Positions 1-9,832 of a DNA stretch of 64,000 nucleotides are shown one piece after another; position 1 is the stretch's first letter, and each line of letters begins with the position of its first letter. The position numbers and the translations under genes were made by a program. The stretch spans positions 54,737-118,736 of the forward strand of contig NW_020825337.1 in assembly GCF_003286085.1 (NCBI RefSeq), read 5' to 3'. Source of the stretch: Drosophila persimilis (taxonomy: Eukaryota > Arthropoda > Insecta > Diptera > Drosophilidae). The notes under the pieces were generated by a model. That model made no database searches. It was not told the origin of the DNA and worked only from the letters and a program-made list of their open reading frames with translations.

Positions 1-723
1 TCTATGATTCTGCGTTTTTAGTTTTCTAGAATCTGCAATATTGTGGATGCAACAGATTTTCGTTCTTTGTGGGGGCGGAAGGGGGTGCGGCGAAATTTTG
101 ACACGAAACGGTCAAGGTCCGATATCACAGGAGTGTGGATACCAAATTTGGTTGCTCTGGCTTTTATAGGTTCTGAGATCCTTGAACTCATATTTTGCAA
201 TTGGCAAAACCGACCATGAAACCTGTATGTTAGAGTGAGACAGAGCGAGAAAGAGTGAAATTGTTTTCGTGATTCTGGCTATAATAATAATACGATCTGC
301 TTCAGATTTTGCACTCTGTAAGATATAGTCATCTTCTACGATTCTGCGTTTTTAGTTTTCTCGTATCGTCGAAATTGTGTATGCCACAGATTTTCGCCTT
401 TTGTGGGGGCGGAAGTGGGCGGGGCACAGTTTTGAAGTATTCCTGTAGCAGTGACATATCACAGAAGTCTGGATCCAAAACATCGTTCCTCTAGCTCTTA
501 TAGTCTTTCAGCACTAGGCGCTGAAGGGGACGGACAGTCGGACGGACGGACAGACGGACGGACAGACGGACAGACAGACATGGCTCAATCGACTCGGCTA
601 TTGATGCTGATCAAGTATATATATACTTTATGGGGTCGGAAACGATTTCTTCTGGACGTTACACACATCCACTTTTACCACAAATCTAATATACCCCAAT
701 ACTCATTTTGAGTATCGGGTATA
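1..723 (-). mobile_element. DINE-1 (INE-1-type Helitron), 5' part, cut by window edge
   Basis: Read on the minus strand, the copy starts at 723 with TATACCCGATACTCAAAATG and runs off the window at position 1. It carries the family marks seen in the other copies here: the TGTGTAACGTCCAGAAGGAA block, the GTCY microsatellite (about 536-580), and internal modules rich in CCGCCCCC/CAAAGGACGAAAATCTG. DINE-1 is a non-autonomous Helitron-like family and no transposase is encoded. Short ORFs across it are incidental. Confidence 0.9.
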
Positions 724-1184
724 ACAAAACAGGCAGAAAATCCCTACTGCCGTCATCGACAGCGATACAAACCCTGGCGCTTACGTATAAAATATGTTCT
801 ATGTACATAAATAAGCAACCTTTTCGGTTTTATTTGCCGATCGTTTTCTGACATGATAATTATACTACGAGAACGAAGAATACAATAAGTATAGACAATG
901 GAAGAGTTTACTTGGAAGAGTACAATTTTTTATTAGTTGAATTTGTGAGTAAAGCGCTTGTCGAATAGTTATTTGTAACAGCTAATATCTCAAGTGGCTT
1001 CAAAGTCTTAACTTAATAGCAAACTTAAACATGTCTGGTCGGCGAAAAGTCATTGAATACAAGACAAAACACGACTATTAGCATCTTACATTTAACTATT
1101 CTGAAACAGTCGTTGTGGCTTCTTCCTTAGGCTCTTCAAGTTCATCCAGATTCCTTCCGTCATTCAACTGATCCTGCTGGACAT
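724..1184. other. 3' flank of the acyltransferase-like gene
   Basis: No coding potential seen. On the minus strand this is downstream of the acyltransferase stop codon. It contains AATAAA (plus-strand TTTATT at 828-833), a plausible poly(A) signal about 350 bp past the stop. The rest is AT-rich unique-looking sequence. Confidence 0.4.
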
Positions 1185-1972
1185 CTACTGTTCGCTTGGA
1201 GCTCGTGGCTGCCGGATTCGTAGAAGACTATCGAGTCCGCCAAAAGGAGCCTCAATGATAACATAAAGCACATACGACATCAAAATAGTGATCCCAATGA
1301 CAGACCAGAAATTAAGCATCTGCAAAGCATAAAATATTATACATTTGTTATAATGCACTAATTTCTATCAACTATCCAACACAAAACTTACAAAGTTGCA
1401 GTTCGAAAAATATGTATTGGTCCGTAGAATTCTGCTGTTTACTTCCAGAGTGAACATATGCCAGATGTACACGGAATAGGAGAGTCTCGAGAGAGGCTGC
1501 CACAATGACGAGGATAGGAAACTATCTGCCAGACCGCCATGGCCCTGCATGCAGGCAAGGATGATCCAACACAGCGCTAGGGGCCAGCCCACCCGGGTAA
1601 GCGTGTAGTAGAGAAACTCCTCGAGTATGGTTAGAGGAGGAGCCCTAAACTTGGATGCGGGATACATGGCAAAGATTGAGGTGAAGATCATGGCCAGGCT
1701 AAGCAGCCATCCAGACCACACGATAATCCGGCTTAGCTGGAACTTCCTTTCACGATTCAGGTGCAAGAAGTACCCGAAGAGAAATCCAGTCAGCCATGGA
1801 CCCGCATGCGTGTGTGTGGATCCATAGACATCCAAACCATCACCTCCGTTACTTCCATTCCTGAATTAAATGAGGCTTAATAACTCCAAATTCAAATAGA
1901 AAGATCGTGACTTACTTCGTGAGCATTGATTCATTGTTGACCATCATCGTGACAAAGAGGCAGGTTGTAGTG
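1185..1972 (-). CDS. NRF-6-like acyltransferase (acyltransferase 3 family), C-terminal exons
   Basis: Three exons can be read on the minus strand. Last exon 1319-1185 encodes 44 residues ending at TAG, including a membrane segment and the family-typical EAPFGGL motif. It is preceded by a 72-nt intron with donor GTAAGT at 1391 and a TTTGCAG acceptor. The penultimate exon 1860-1392 encodes several hydrophobic helices with the HAGPWLTGFLFGYFLH and SYSVYIWHMF motifs typical of insect nose-resistant-to-fluoxetine proteins (multi-pass membrane acyltransferase 3 domain). A further upstream exon 1972-1916 is plausible: donor GTAAGT at 1915, phase compatible. Phases agree across both junctions. No N-terminal NRF domain is found upstream, so the gene is either truncated or has more distant exons. 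The family acts in membranes, in lipid handling; the substrate here is unknown. The last two exons are secure, the upstream one tentative. Confidence 0.75.
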
Positions 1973-2649
1973 CTCATGGGTGGCAGAAATAAAAGAAACA
2001 TAAACTTGTATGTAGTTTTTCTCCAATTAAGATTTTTATTGTCGACTAGGCGGGAAATTCAAACACATTACGTTTTTACTTACAATTCGCGAGTTTTGCA
2101 GCACTATCAGCTGTTGCGAAAGACGATTGACTCGATCGTTCTAAATGGAGCGAGAAGGGGTTCTTGAAGGGCTCAGAGATTTGTCTCTTTTCCTTTTGGA
2201 TTTTACAAGCGCAACTGAACAGACCTTTTTGTCTTAAAATAAAGAACTCACGCGAATAAAACCAAAAAATATATGCACAGAAGAAGACCTGACCAGTAAT
2301 TTGAATCGCAAAGTATTGAAGGCATCCGTGGACAATTTTAAATAATTCCCGGTATTAATTGTGGCAAAAGTTACATAGATTTCGGCCAGGTAAATATAGA
2401 GTGAAAAGAATTTAAAAGAATACACATGGATTTTCAAAAATGTATTCTCCAATAGTTTTCGGATGGCCAGGGCGTTTCCAACCTGTGTTTTTGTTCACAA
2501 CGAGCTACACAAGTAGGCGGAAAAATTACGGTTCTATAGAAAAGGTGAGAAACCAGGAATTTCTCTCTGCAAAGAAAAAAAAAACAAATTCTGACATAAC
2601 CTTTCCTTAAAACAATCAGATCAGTTTTCCTCAAGGGCAGGAAAGCCCT
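1973..2649. other. Unassigned sequence upstream of the acyltransferase exons
   Basis: Short ORFs only, none with a recognisable motif. Missing acyltransferase exons could lie here but I could not identify one with matching splice sites and phase. Confidence 0.3.
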
Positions 2650-3165
2650 AGAAAAGTGGCTAGGCTCCCCGACGCAACATTCTTTGGCAGACCAGCAGCC
2701 GCAGCAACGCGAATTTTGCGCAGTCTGGATCTGTTTGATTGTCAGGAGCGGGTGAGCGGGGTCAACGACCGGAGCAGAACGTCGGGAGAAAGAAACTCTG
2801 GAGGCAAAAAAGAAAGAAAGCAGAGCACAGGCGAGGGCATGCCGGCAGAATTGTGCTACTTCAGTTCGATCTCGGAAGTGTAGTGCAGTTTGGGTTTAAC
2901 GAAACGTTAAAATCTGTTAAAGTTAAAATATCGAAAACCAAAAACAAATTCAAGATCACAAACACATTCTCAACCGGACCAAAAAAAAGAACAAGTGAAA
3001 ATTAACTGTAACATGCAAACTGTGTGCAAGAAGATCCGAAATGACTTGTGAAATAACCAAAACAACAATGTAACATGACACAAATACTCTATTGAGACCA
3101 AAATTTAAACCCAAAAACATCTAACTACAACCGATTTTCGAGAAGGCCTTCGTCGAGTATCTGGG
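2650..3165 (+). other. Possible untranslated 5' exon with splice donor
   Basis: A stretch unlike the surrounding AT-rich DNA: TCAGT-type initiator context near 2870, then A-rich untranslated-looking sequence ending at CTGG|GTGAGT (donor at 3165), followed by AT-rich intron-like sequence. It resembles a Drosophila gene 5' leader. No coding sequence follows within several kb, so this is weak. It could equally be LTR or leader sequence of an unrecognised element. Confidence 0.2.
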
Positions 3166-4393
3166 TGAGTCTCAACAAACAAAACCAAGAAAGAGGAAAG
3201 AATTAAATAAAAGAACTATGTTAAATCAATTGAAACACAGCACGATCGTCGAAGCGACATTACCCTTCTTTGCAAGATAGAGCGTGCGCTTGAGCGACTT
3301 GTAAACGAAGAAGAGTGTGGAGTGAGAGAACGATGCAAGCAGCAAAGCCCGTACTCCGATTCTTACGGTGTTTGTTTTAATTATTGCGTTTGCTGACTTC
3401 TTCGTCTTATTGGTGATTGAATTAGAAAACATTTGCATTTCATCTTTATATACTTACAAACTATTATTAATGTTGCTTTTGCTATTGATTAACTAATAAT
3501 TCTTTTCAGCCGGTTGTGTTGTGTTAAGTGAAATTATGAAGAGAGAAAATTGTTAAGTTAAATTATGAAGAGAGAAAATTGTTAAGGAAAATTACGAAGA
3601 GAAAGAATTGTTCAAGAAAGATATGAAGAAATAGAATCGTTAGAGAAGAAGATTGGCAAAAAAGGGGAAGAAAAATTATGAAAAGAATACACTAAAGAAA
3701 AGCAAACATACATTTACATACAAAATACATTTATCCGATTACAAATATATAAATACAAAAATATATAGAGAACAAGAAAACAACAAAGTCAAGTGTAGGT
3801 GGCACAATGGTGGTGGGTAGTTTTATAAGTTATGAGAACTTGTTATGAATTTAAGAATTAAAGTTTTAGTAAATATTATGGATTAATAAACAAGTATATT
3901 TCCTGGAAGTAATGTGAAAAAGAAGAGAGATAATAGGTATCGGTTTTGGGAGTTTTTACAGATTCTTATTACGCGCAGAAAAGCTCAAAGGTCGGGAGGG
4001 TTGTGATGCGTTGCTGCATAACATCAAGCAGACTCACTAATACATATATATATTAAAATGTGTGTATTGGTTGAGAAATAGAGGAAATGTCAGGCTCAAA
4101 TGAAACTATAACGTCATTCGTTGGTGATCGCGTTGCCCTCTGCATTGCGCGACTCGACGGATGCAAATATTAAGGCAAGGGACATTTTTTAAATGTGTGC
4201 CCTGAGGTTGGAGATGGAATTGGTCAAGAACCCCACCACAGGCTGTTTTTGCTAGCTGTGTCCCATCGACCTTCCTCACCAAGCGGATACTCAGGGAAAG
4301 GCCAACGGTAAGACCGGCCTTACGCTACGGTCTGCACTGTTTTTGCTGTTTACAATTATACAGAGGCGGCTGGTACATTACATATTTATGAAT
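3166..4393. other. AT-rich non-coding stretch, probably ending in a decayed LTR
   Basis: No supported gene. 3505-3640 holds an imperfect tandem repeat (separate entry). The last few hundred bases (about 4100-4390) lead directly into a degraded tRNA-Lys primer-binding site and so are probably the LTR of RING-Gag element copy A. LTR ends could not be defined. Confidence 0.35.
3505..3640. repeat. Imperfect tandem repeat, about 31-bp period
   Basis: Four to five diverged units built on AAATTATGAAGAGAGAAAAT followed by TGTTAAG or similar. The first two units are nearly identical, later ones drift. A minor satellite-like expansion. Confidence 0.6.
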
Positions 4394-4406
4394 CCCAACG
4401 TGGGGC

Positions 4407-4968
4407 GAGCTGATTCAGTTTCCATAGGTCGGGAAAGACAAGTGAGAATACCCAGTGGTGCGTGGCATATGTAATTACATTACATATTTTTACGCTCAAC
4501 TTGGTGCAAACTAGTCCAAGATCGCAGGTTCCAAAACATCAGGGACAGCAGTTGTGAACAAGATAGAAACTATTTTGCGCGACAGAGCAATTGACTAGGG
4601 AGTGAATTAGTTCCTTCATTTTTTTAGTTCCAGCTTTATTTTTAAAAATCCATTTATCCAGAGTGCGATTAGGATTGACTGGCGAAGCAGATTGTTGGCG
4701 GGACCGAGAATCTACCGCTCGTTAAACTACTGTATGCAAACAAAATACCATATTTCATTTCAGTTATCTGGAAAAAGATTTATTTCCTGATTGGCGAGCT
4801 TGACACCCAAATTGTCTTAGAATTATATATTTGGACGGATTCGGATTATAACTAGGTTTAGAGGTGTTAACTTGAAGCAGTCAGGATAGTCTCTAGGAAA
4901 GTTAAGGGGAAACCAAAGTTTTTAGTGGGCGTTGGGTTAGGATAACTCCGATTCGAATACAATATCTC
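4407..4968 (+). other. Leader region of RING-Gag element copy A
   Basis: Non-coding stretch between the primer-binding-site remnant and the first Gag codons. No independent gene seen. Confidence 0.4.
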
Positions 4969-5608
4969 TTGATATTTATGATCAAGATTGTACGTTCAAT
5001 AGTTGTCGTAACTAAAATCTGCTTATTGACTTGGTGCACCCAAGAAATTTCTTCTTCTTTTTTTTGGTTAATTGAGCAAGACTATTACTTAACTCGGAAT
5101 GAATTTGACCGGATCGTTACGGATAGGAAATATTTTAAGAATTTAGGAAAACATTTTTGGTTTTGCTTTGAGGGAAAGTTATTTTTCAAAGACACCATGA
5201 ATAGAACAATTGTTCAACATAGTCCCAGAATGGCTCGGGAGAAGTCTAACGACAGCATTATGATTTTCGAAGCGGAACATCGCTGCAATATTTGTAAGGA
5301 AGCAATATTGTCAAAGGAAGAGTGTAGTGTCACCCTGTGATCACTTCTTTCATCAGCATTGCATAGTCCCGCATATTGAAATGTATAAGGAATGTCAAGT
5401 TTGTAAGAAGTTGGTTAGTGTTAAAGACATTAAATCAGTCCATGTGGCACAGACCGCAGTTAGGCAAAAATATCCCTCAGTAAATACTCGAGGTTTACGC
5501 ATGACTGTCTTAGCAGCGATTTTAAAGCCATCTGCAAAAATCTACACATTCTGCTTGCTGGAAAAGCGAGAGATTGGTATTGGCAATATCGAAAAGAAGT
5601 CGTCGTGA
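4969..5608 (+). pseudogene. RING-H2 finger at the N-terminus of retrotransposon Gag (copy A)
   Basis: Two overlapping frames (4969-5340 and 5327-5608) together carry one RING-H2 finger. The first cysteine pair CNIC is near 5283-5294. After a frameshift at about 5330-5340 come CDHFFHQHC and ECQVCKK. Spacing C-x-H-x2-H-x2-C then C-x2-C is that of RING-H2 E3 ligase domains and matches copy B. The frameshift inside the finger breaks it. RING domains usually recruit E2 ubiquitin-conjugating enzymes; what one does in a Gag is unknown. Confidence 0.75.
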
Positions 5609-6238
5609 TCGAGTGGCAGGAGTTCTGTACGGCCCTTAAACGGCAATATGTGGATTTGCGTACTGACGATGAGACAGAAGAGGAAATGAGGGCTAGAAAG
5701 CAGGAAGTAGGAGAAAGCTTTGATTGACTACTATGATGACGTTATGAGTATTGCAACACGGTTGACAGTACCTCTGGAAGAAGCGCGACTCATAAAGATT
5801 CTCATCCGAAATCTTCGTATGGAAATACGACATCAGATTTTATTCGAAGAAATTTCATCCGTGGGACAATTAAGAAAAATGTGTCGTATGAGAAAAAATT
5901 TGATAACAGAACAAGCAGGATTAAAGTCGCAAAACAAGATTTTTGATAGATTTGGAAAGCAAAAGAAAGTAGCAGAACTGGAAAGCGATCAAGAACATTT
6001 TGAAAGTGTCTCAGGCGAAATAGAAGCGGTGCAGGTGGCGAAGCGTATTTTGAAATGTTGGAATTGTGAGCAAGAAGGACATTGTTGGGATATGTGTACT
6101 CAAGTAAGAACAATTTTTTGCTATGGATGTGGTGAGAAAAATGATTATAAGCCGCAGTGTGCAGTCTGCCTTAATAGGAAGTCGAAAAACCAGAAGAAGG
6201 GTCCATTCGATCACGATCGTCGTTTGGTCCCAAAGTAG
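5609..6238 (+). pseudogene. Retrotransposon Gag with zinc knuckles (copy A)
   Basis: The retrotransposon Gag core continues across 5609-6238 after a frame break near 5725 (an in-frame TGA at about 5726). It carries the WQEFCTALKRQYVDL-type capsid segment. The C-terminal nucleocapsid has an intact CCHC knuckle (CWNCEQEGHCWDMC, about 6055-6096) and a second cluster, CYGCGEKNDYKPQCAVC (about 6119-6169). The same pair occurs in copy B. Role: RNA packaging. Confidence 0.75.
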
Positions 6239-6497
6239 ATCAGGAAAGTACTCAATAAGAGCAGGTGGTCATTCCAAATGAGACCGAAATAAGACCACAA
6301 CCGAAAGAACAACAAAATTTACAGATAGAGATAATTTTGGAAAGGCTAATGTAAGAAATCGTATTCCGGAAAGTTCAGGTCACAAGAAAACATATCAGGA
6401 ACGAATAGAAGCTTACAAATTTACGCGAGAACAAATATTTAACAATTCAGCGAACAAGAAACTATCTACTCAAAGAGCACGAAAATATTGGAACGAG

Positions 6498-6836
6498 GTG
6501 AAAAATACAAGAAAATTGCTAGTATCGTCAATTGTGGATTGCGAAGAGGATGGGCGACTTTACGCTAACGTCTCATTTCTAGATTATCAAGAACTCGGTT
6601 TATTAGACACCGGAGCAAAAATTAGTTGTGTCGGAGCAGATCTTGCAACCCAAGATTGGTCCAAATATACAGGTTTTAAACGGATTTTGAGGAATGTGAA
6701 GACAGCAGACGGAAAAGGACATACAGTCATAGGACATATTATAGTTACCATGACGTATAACAAACTTAGCAGAGATTTGAAATTATTCGTCATTCCATCA
6801 TTGCATAAAAGGGAAATATTGGGAATCGATTTTTGA
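6498..6836 (+). pseudogene. Retroviral-type aspartic protease (copy A)
   Basis: 112-codon open segment with the active-site triad LLDTGAKISCVG (about 6600-6635) and the flap-side hydrophobic stretch ending EILGIDF, the usual protease C-terminus before RT in gypsy-superfamily Pol. It is separated from Gag by 260 bp of broken frame (6239-6497). Confidence 0.8.
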
Positions 6837-7009
6837 AAAACATTTAAATTGGCTCCAAACTTAATCGCGAGCGTCGAAGCAGACACGCTCATAACCAAAG
6901 ACGCGAGTCAAGCAGCAACAGCATCAGCTAAGGGCGGTAATAAAAATGTTTCCAAATTTTGAAATCCAAGGTCTAGGACGAGCACGAGATTGATATCGGG
7001 ATAGGTAAA

Positions 7010-7235
7010 ATGTTATACCAAGAAGTTTATCGCATGTTAGATATGGACGTCATTGAAGTTTCTTCCAGTCCGTGGAGCTCTCCAATGCGCATGGTCATTA
7101 AACCAGGCAAAGTCAGACTGTGTTTGGATACGAGAAAAGGACGCATACCCATTGCCTAACATTGAGGGAATATTTTCGAGAATGCCGAAAGCAAATATAA
7201 TAACCAAATTGGACCTAAGAATGCCTTTTGTGTAG
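7010..7235 (+). pseudogene. Reverse transcriptase N-terminal fragment (copy A)
   Basis: In two frames: a first block similar to SSPWSSPMRMVIKPGKVRLC, then DAYPLPNIEGIFSRMPKANI and TKLDL, the first RT blocks leading to the first catalytic aspartate. Homology stops at about 7235. The YxDD block is absent, so this is a truncated relic. Confidence 0.7.
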
Positions 7236-8170
7236 TGGCCAGTGAAGCAAACCCAGATTAAATTCCCTAATAATTTCCCAGATATAAAGCAGATTCAAAT
7301 CACGCGCCAACTTGATTAGTTCGAACACCAAGGCTTTGAAAACAGCTACTTCGAATATGGAGCTTTAATTGCTCGAATGTTCTTTTTCGTCTCTCGAGAC
7401 CGAATTCCATGGAAGGGTCCCGTTAAAGCTCGTCTATGCCGCTTAAGCCGACAGCGACGGTGAACACGCGGATCAATTCCATTTTTCTCCCAAAACACTT
7501 CGGTTGTGCCTGTGCCAATAGTGCCAAACTCTAGTGGAAGTTCACGTGTCCCTGTATTACATAATACATACCAAATTACATAACTGCAAGTCGGCGGAGA
7601 ATCGACTAAAAAGCAAGATCAAGCTATATTGTGTGGTGAAAGTGCAAAGTGCTACGTAGAGGAAAAGAAGGTGATTATAGATGAAAGCAGGTTTGGTACA
7701 TTCACTGAATTCCGAATCTATTACAGAATCTCTTGGTCACTGGGGGTCTGCCGTGCTTTGGCGCTCTCACGCCTAAACCCCCCACGCAACCTCCAGTGTC
7801 TTATTTTGGCCGCTTCGAATTACCAGCGTTTCCGTTGTACGGACGATCTGCATCGACTTTTGAATGCCCTCTAATCGTATCTTGCGAGATGCAACTCAAC
7901 ATCCTTGATGCGGAATCGACAACGCCTAGGAATTAAAGTGGAAATTTATGTCAGCTAAAATTGTGCAGAAGATGTGAATACAAGATCAGGAATCGGAATC
8001 TATGGTGACCTGTGTCGTGGACAACATGTGATCATCGATTCGTGAGTACGAACATACCCGCGAAATAGCAGGGTATAGCAGCGGTGCAGCGTAATGAAAG
8101 GGAGAGCGTGATAACTCACACGCCAAGAGCGAGCTTTCGTTCGAAGAGAATTCGGACATATGCGTGCGTA
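7236..8170. other. Unassigned sequence between copy A and the gypsy element
   Basis: No gene recognised. Several short ORFs (for example 7629-7874) lack motifs. It could include leftover LTR or leader of another element. The last four bases before the gypsy insertion are TGCA. Confidence 0.3.
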
Positions 8171-8174
8171 TGCA
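8171..8174. repeat. Target-site duplication (TGCA) of the gypsy element, left copy
   Basis: TGCA directly abuts the end of the 3' LTR. The identical TGCA at 28668-28671 abuts the start of the 5' LTR. Gypsy-group elements make 4-bp duplications, so both LTRs belong to one insertion 20.5 kb long. Confidence 0.85.
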
Positions 8175-9820
8175 AATTAAATAACTGCGGTAGCGGATTG
8201 TGTTTTTAAAAAGTTTTTATTTTACTTCGAACTTCACTGATATATATTTAAGTAGAGGGTCACAAAGGAATTCCGGGCCAAGGGATTGCGCGATCTTAAT
8301 TATACCCGATACTCAAAATGAGTATTGGGGTATATTAGATTTGTGGTAAAAGTGGATGTGTGTAACGTCCAGAAGGAATCGTTTCCGACCCCATAAAGTT
8401 TATATATTCTTGATCAGCATCAATAGCCGAGTCGATTGAGCCATGTCTGTCTGTCCGTCTGTCCGTCCGTCCGTCTGTCCGTCTGTCCGTCCCCTTCAGC
8501 GCCTAATGCTCAAAGACTATAAGACCCAGAGCAACGATGTTTTGGATCCAGACTTCTGTGATATGTCACTGCTACAAAAATATTGCAAAACTTTGCCCCG
8601 CTACTTCCGCCCCCACAAAGGGCGAAAATCTGTGGCATCCACAATTTTAAAGATACGAGAACACCAAAAACGCAGAATCGTAGAGAATGACCATATCTTT
8701 TAGACAGCGGAATCTGAATTGGATCGTATTATTATTATAGTCAGCATCAAGAAAACAATTTCATTTTTTCTCGCCCTGTCTCTCTCTAACACACACGTAG
8801 CATAGGCGGCTTTGCTTAGAGTAAAACATTAGCGCCTAGATCTCAGAGACTATAAAAGCTAGAGCAACCAAATTTGGTATCCACACTCCTAATATATCGG
8901 ACCGAGACGAGTTTGTTTCAAAATTTCGCCACACCCCCTTCCGCCCCCGCAAAGAATGCAAATGTGGGGATATTCACAAATCTCAGAGACTATTAAAGCT
9001 AGAGTAACCAAATTTGGTATCCGCACTTCCGTTAGATCTCACTATAAAACGTATATCTCAAAATTTCGCCCCACCCCTTTCCGCCCACACAAAGGACGAA
9101 AATCTGTTGCATCCACAATATTGCAGATTTGAGAAAACTAAAAACGCAGAATCATAGATAACGACCATATCTATCAGATTGCTGAATCTGGATCAGATCA
9201 GATCATTTTTATAGCGAAAGGAAACAAATCAATTTGCACTGGCTACGCAGCGTCCGACGTCACGCTCAGACTGATTTTCTGTCTCTCTCGCACGCACTCT
9301 TTGTCGTGTCGTTTAATATTAGCGGCGTCTGCCGGAGGAGAGCCATACTGACTTAGTATCGGGTATAACTGTAGAGTTGCGGTGTCCGCAGCAACTCACA
9401 ACGTTCCCCCTCGTTTTTAGCTAGACTTTGCGGTGTCGCTGCTGGATCAAGACTGACTTGAACTTTCTGATCTTCGCATTGTTGATCCCTTTCGGGAATC
9501 GTTTTTCTATAAACATTTCAATTGATTTCGCCATCCCGAGTATTGGATTTCGTCATCCAAAGAGAGAACTGTAAAATGCCTAAAGTGCAGGATCTGCAGA
9601 AAGCCGGGAGTGAGATTGTTTATGAGAAGCCGGGTGTGGGCAAACATTGGTTTTCCATTTAGGCGAGTGTCAAAGATTGGGATTGCGGCGGGGGCGCTTG
9701 AGATTGTACATCTTAGAAATCAATTAGGCGGAGGCCCAAGATTGAAATTGTTATCGTTTTGGAAAGCCAAAGATTGTTTACAACTCGTATAAGAGCTCAA
9801 TAGAATTGGGTACGTTAACT
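8175..9820 (-). repeat. 3' LTR of the gypsy element, split by a DINE-1
   Basis: LTR sequence is 8175-8300 plus 9415-9820, together about 532 bp. It aligns base for base with only scattered changes to the uninterrupted LTR at 28136-28667. The DINE-1 occupies 8301-9414. Confidence 0.9.
8301..9414 (+). mobile_element. DINE-1 (Helitron), full length, in the gypsy 3' LTR
   Basis: 1114 bp from TATACCCGATAC to CTCGT. Marks: GTCY microsatellite at about 8443-8490, a subterminal inverted repeat (TATACCCGATAC at the head, GTATCGGGTATA near 9357-9368), and a 3' hairpin formed by GTTGCGG/CCGCAGCAAC about 20 bp from the end. The empty site in the other LTR (28250-28268) shows insertion within a T run with no duplicated target, as expected for Helitrons. 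Confidence 0.95.
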
Positions 9821-9832
9821 CCCCCCATTCTT
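9821..9832 (-). other. Polypurine tract of the gypsy element
   Basis: On the minus strand AAGAATGGGGGG lies immediately 5' of the 3' LTR start (AGTTAAC). This is the usual plus-strand DNA priming site, and it fixes the LTR boundary. Confidence 0.85.

Larger units (their letters stand above)
4394..7235 (+). mobile_element. LTR retrotransposon with RING-H2 finger in Gag (copy A), degenerate
   Basis: Gypsy-superfamily element in plus orientation. A primer-binding-site remnant CCCAACGTGGGGC (4394-4406, tRNA-Lys type) is followed by a leader of about 560 bp, then RING-H2 (5283-5420), Gag (to 6238), protease (6498-6836) and the start of RT (about 7010-7235). Domain order and spacing match copy B at 29644. 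Pol is lost after the first RT block; no RNase H, integrase or 3' LTR was found downstream. Frames are broken at several places. Related in style to the Osvaldo/Ulysses lineage by its second cysteine cluster, but the family is not named with certainty. Confidence 0.75.

Noticed and set aside
2234..2634. Minus-strand ORFs as missing acyltransferase exons
   Set aside because: No family motif and no splice sites with suitable phase.
8443..8500. GTCY repeats (also at 536, 15494, 17488, 21713, 22468, 26697) as possible CRISPR or minisatellite loci
   Set aside because: They are the known microsatellite module within each DINE-1.
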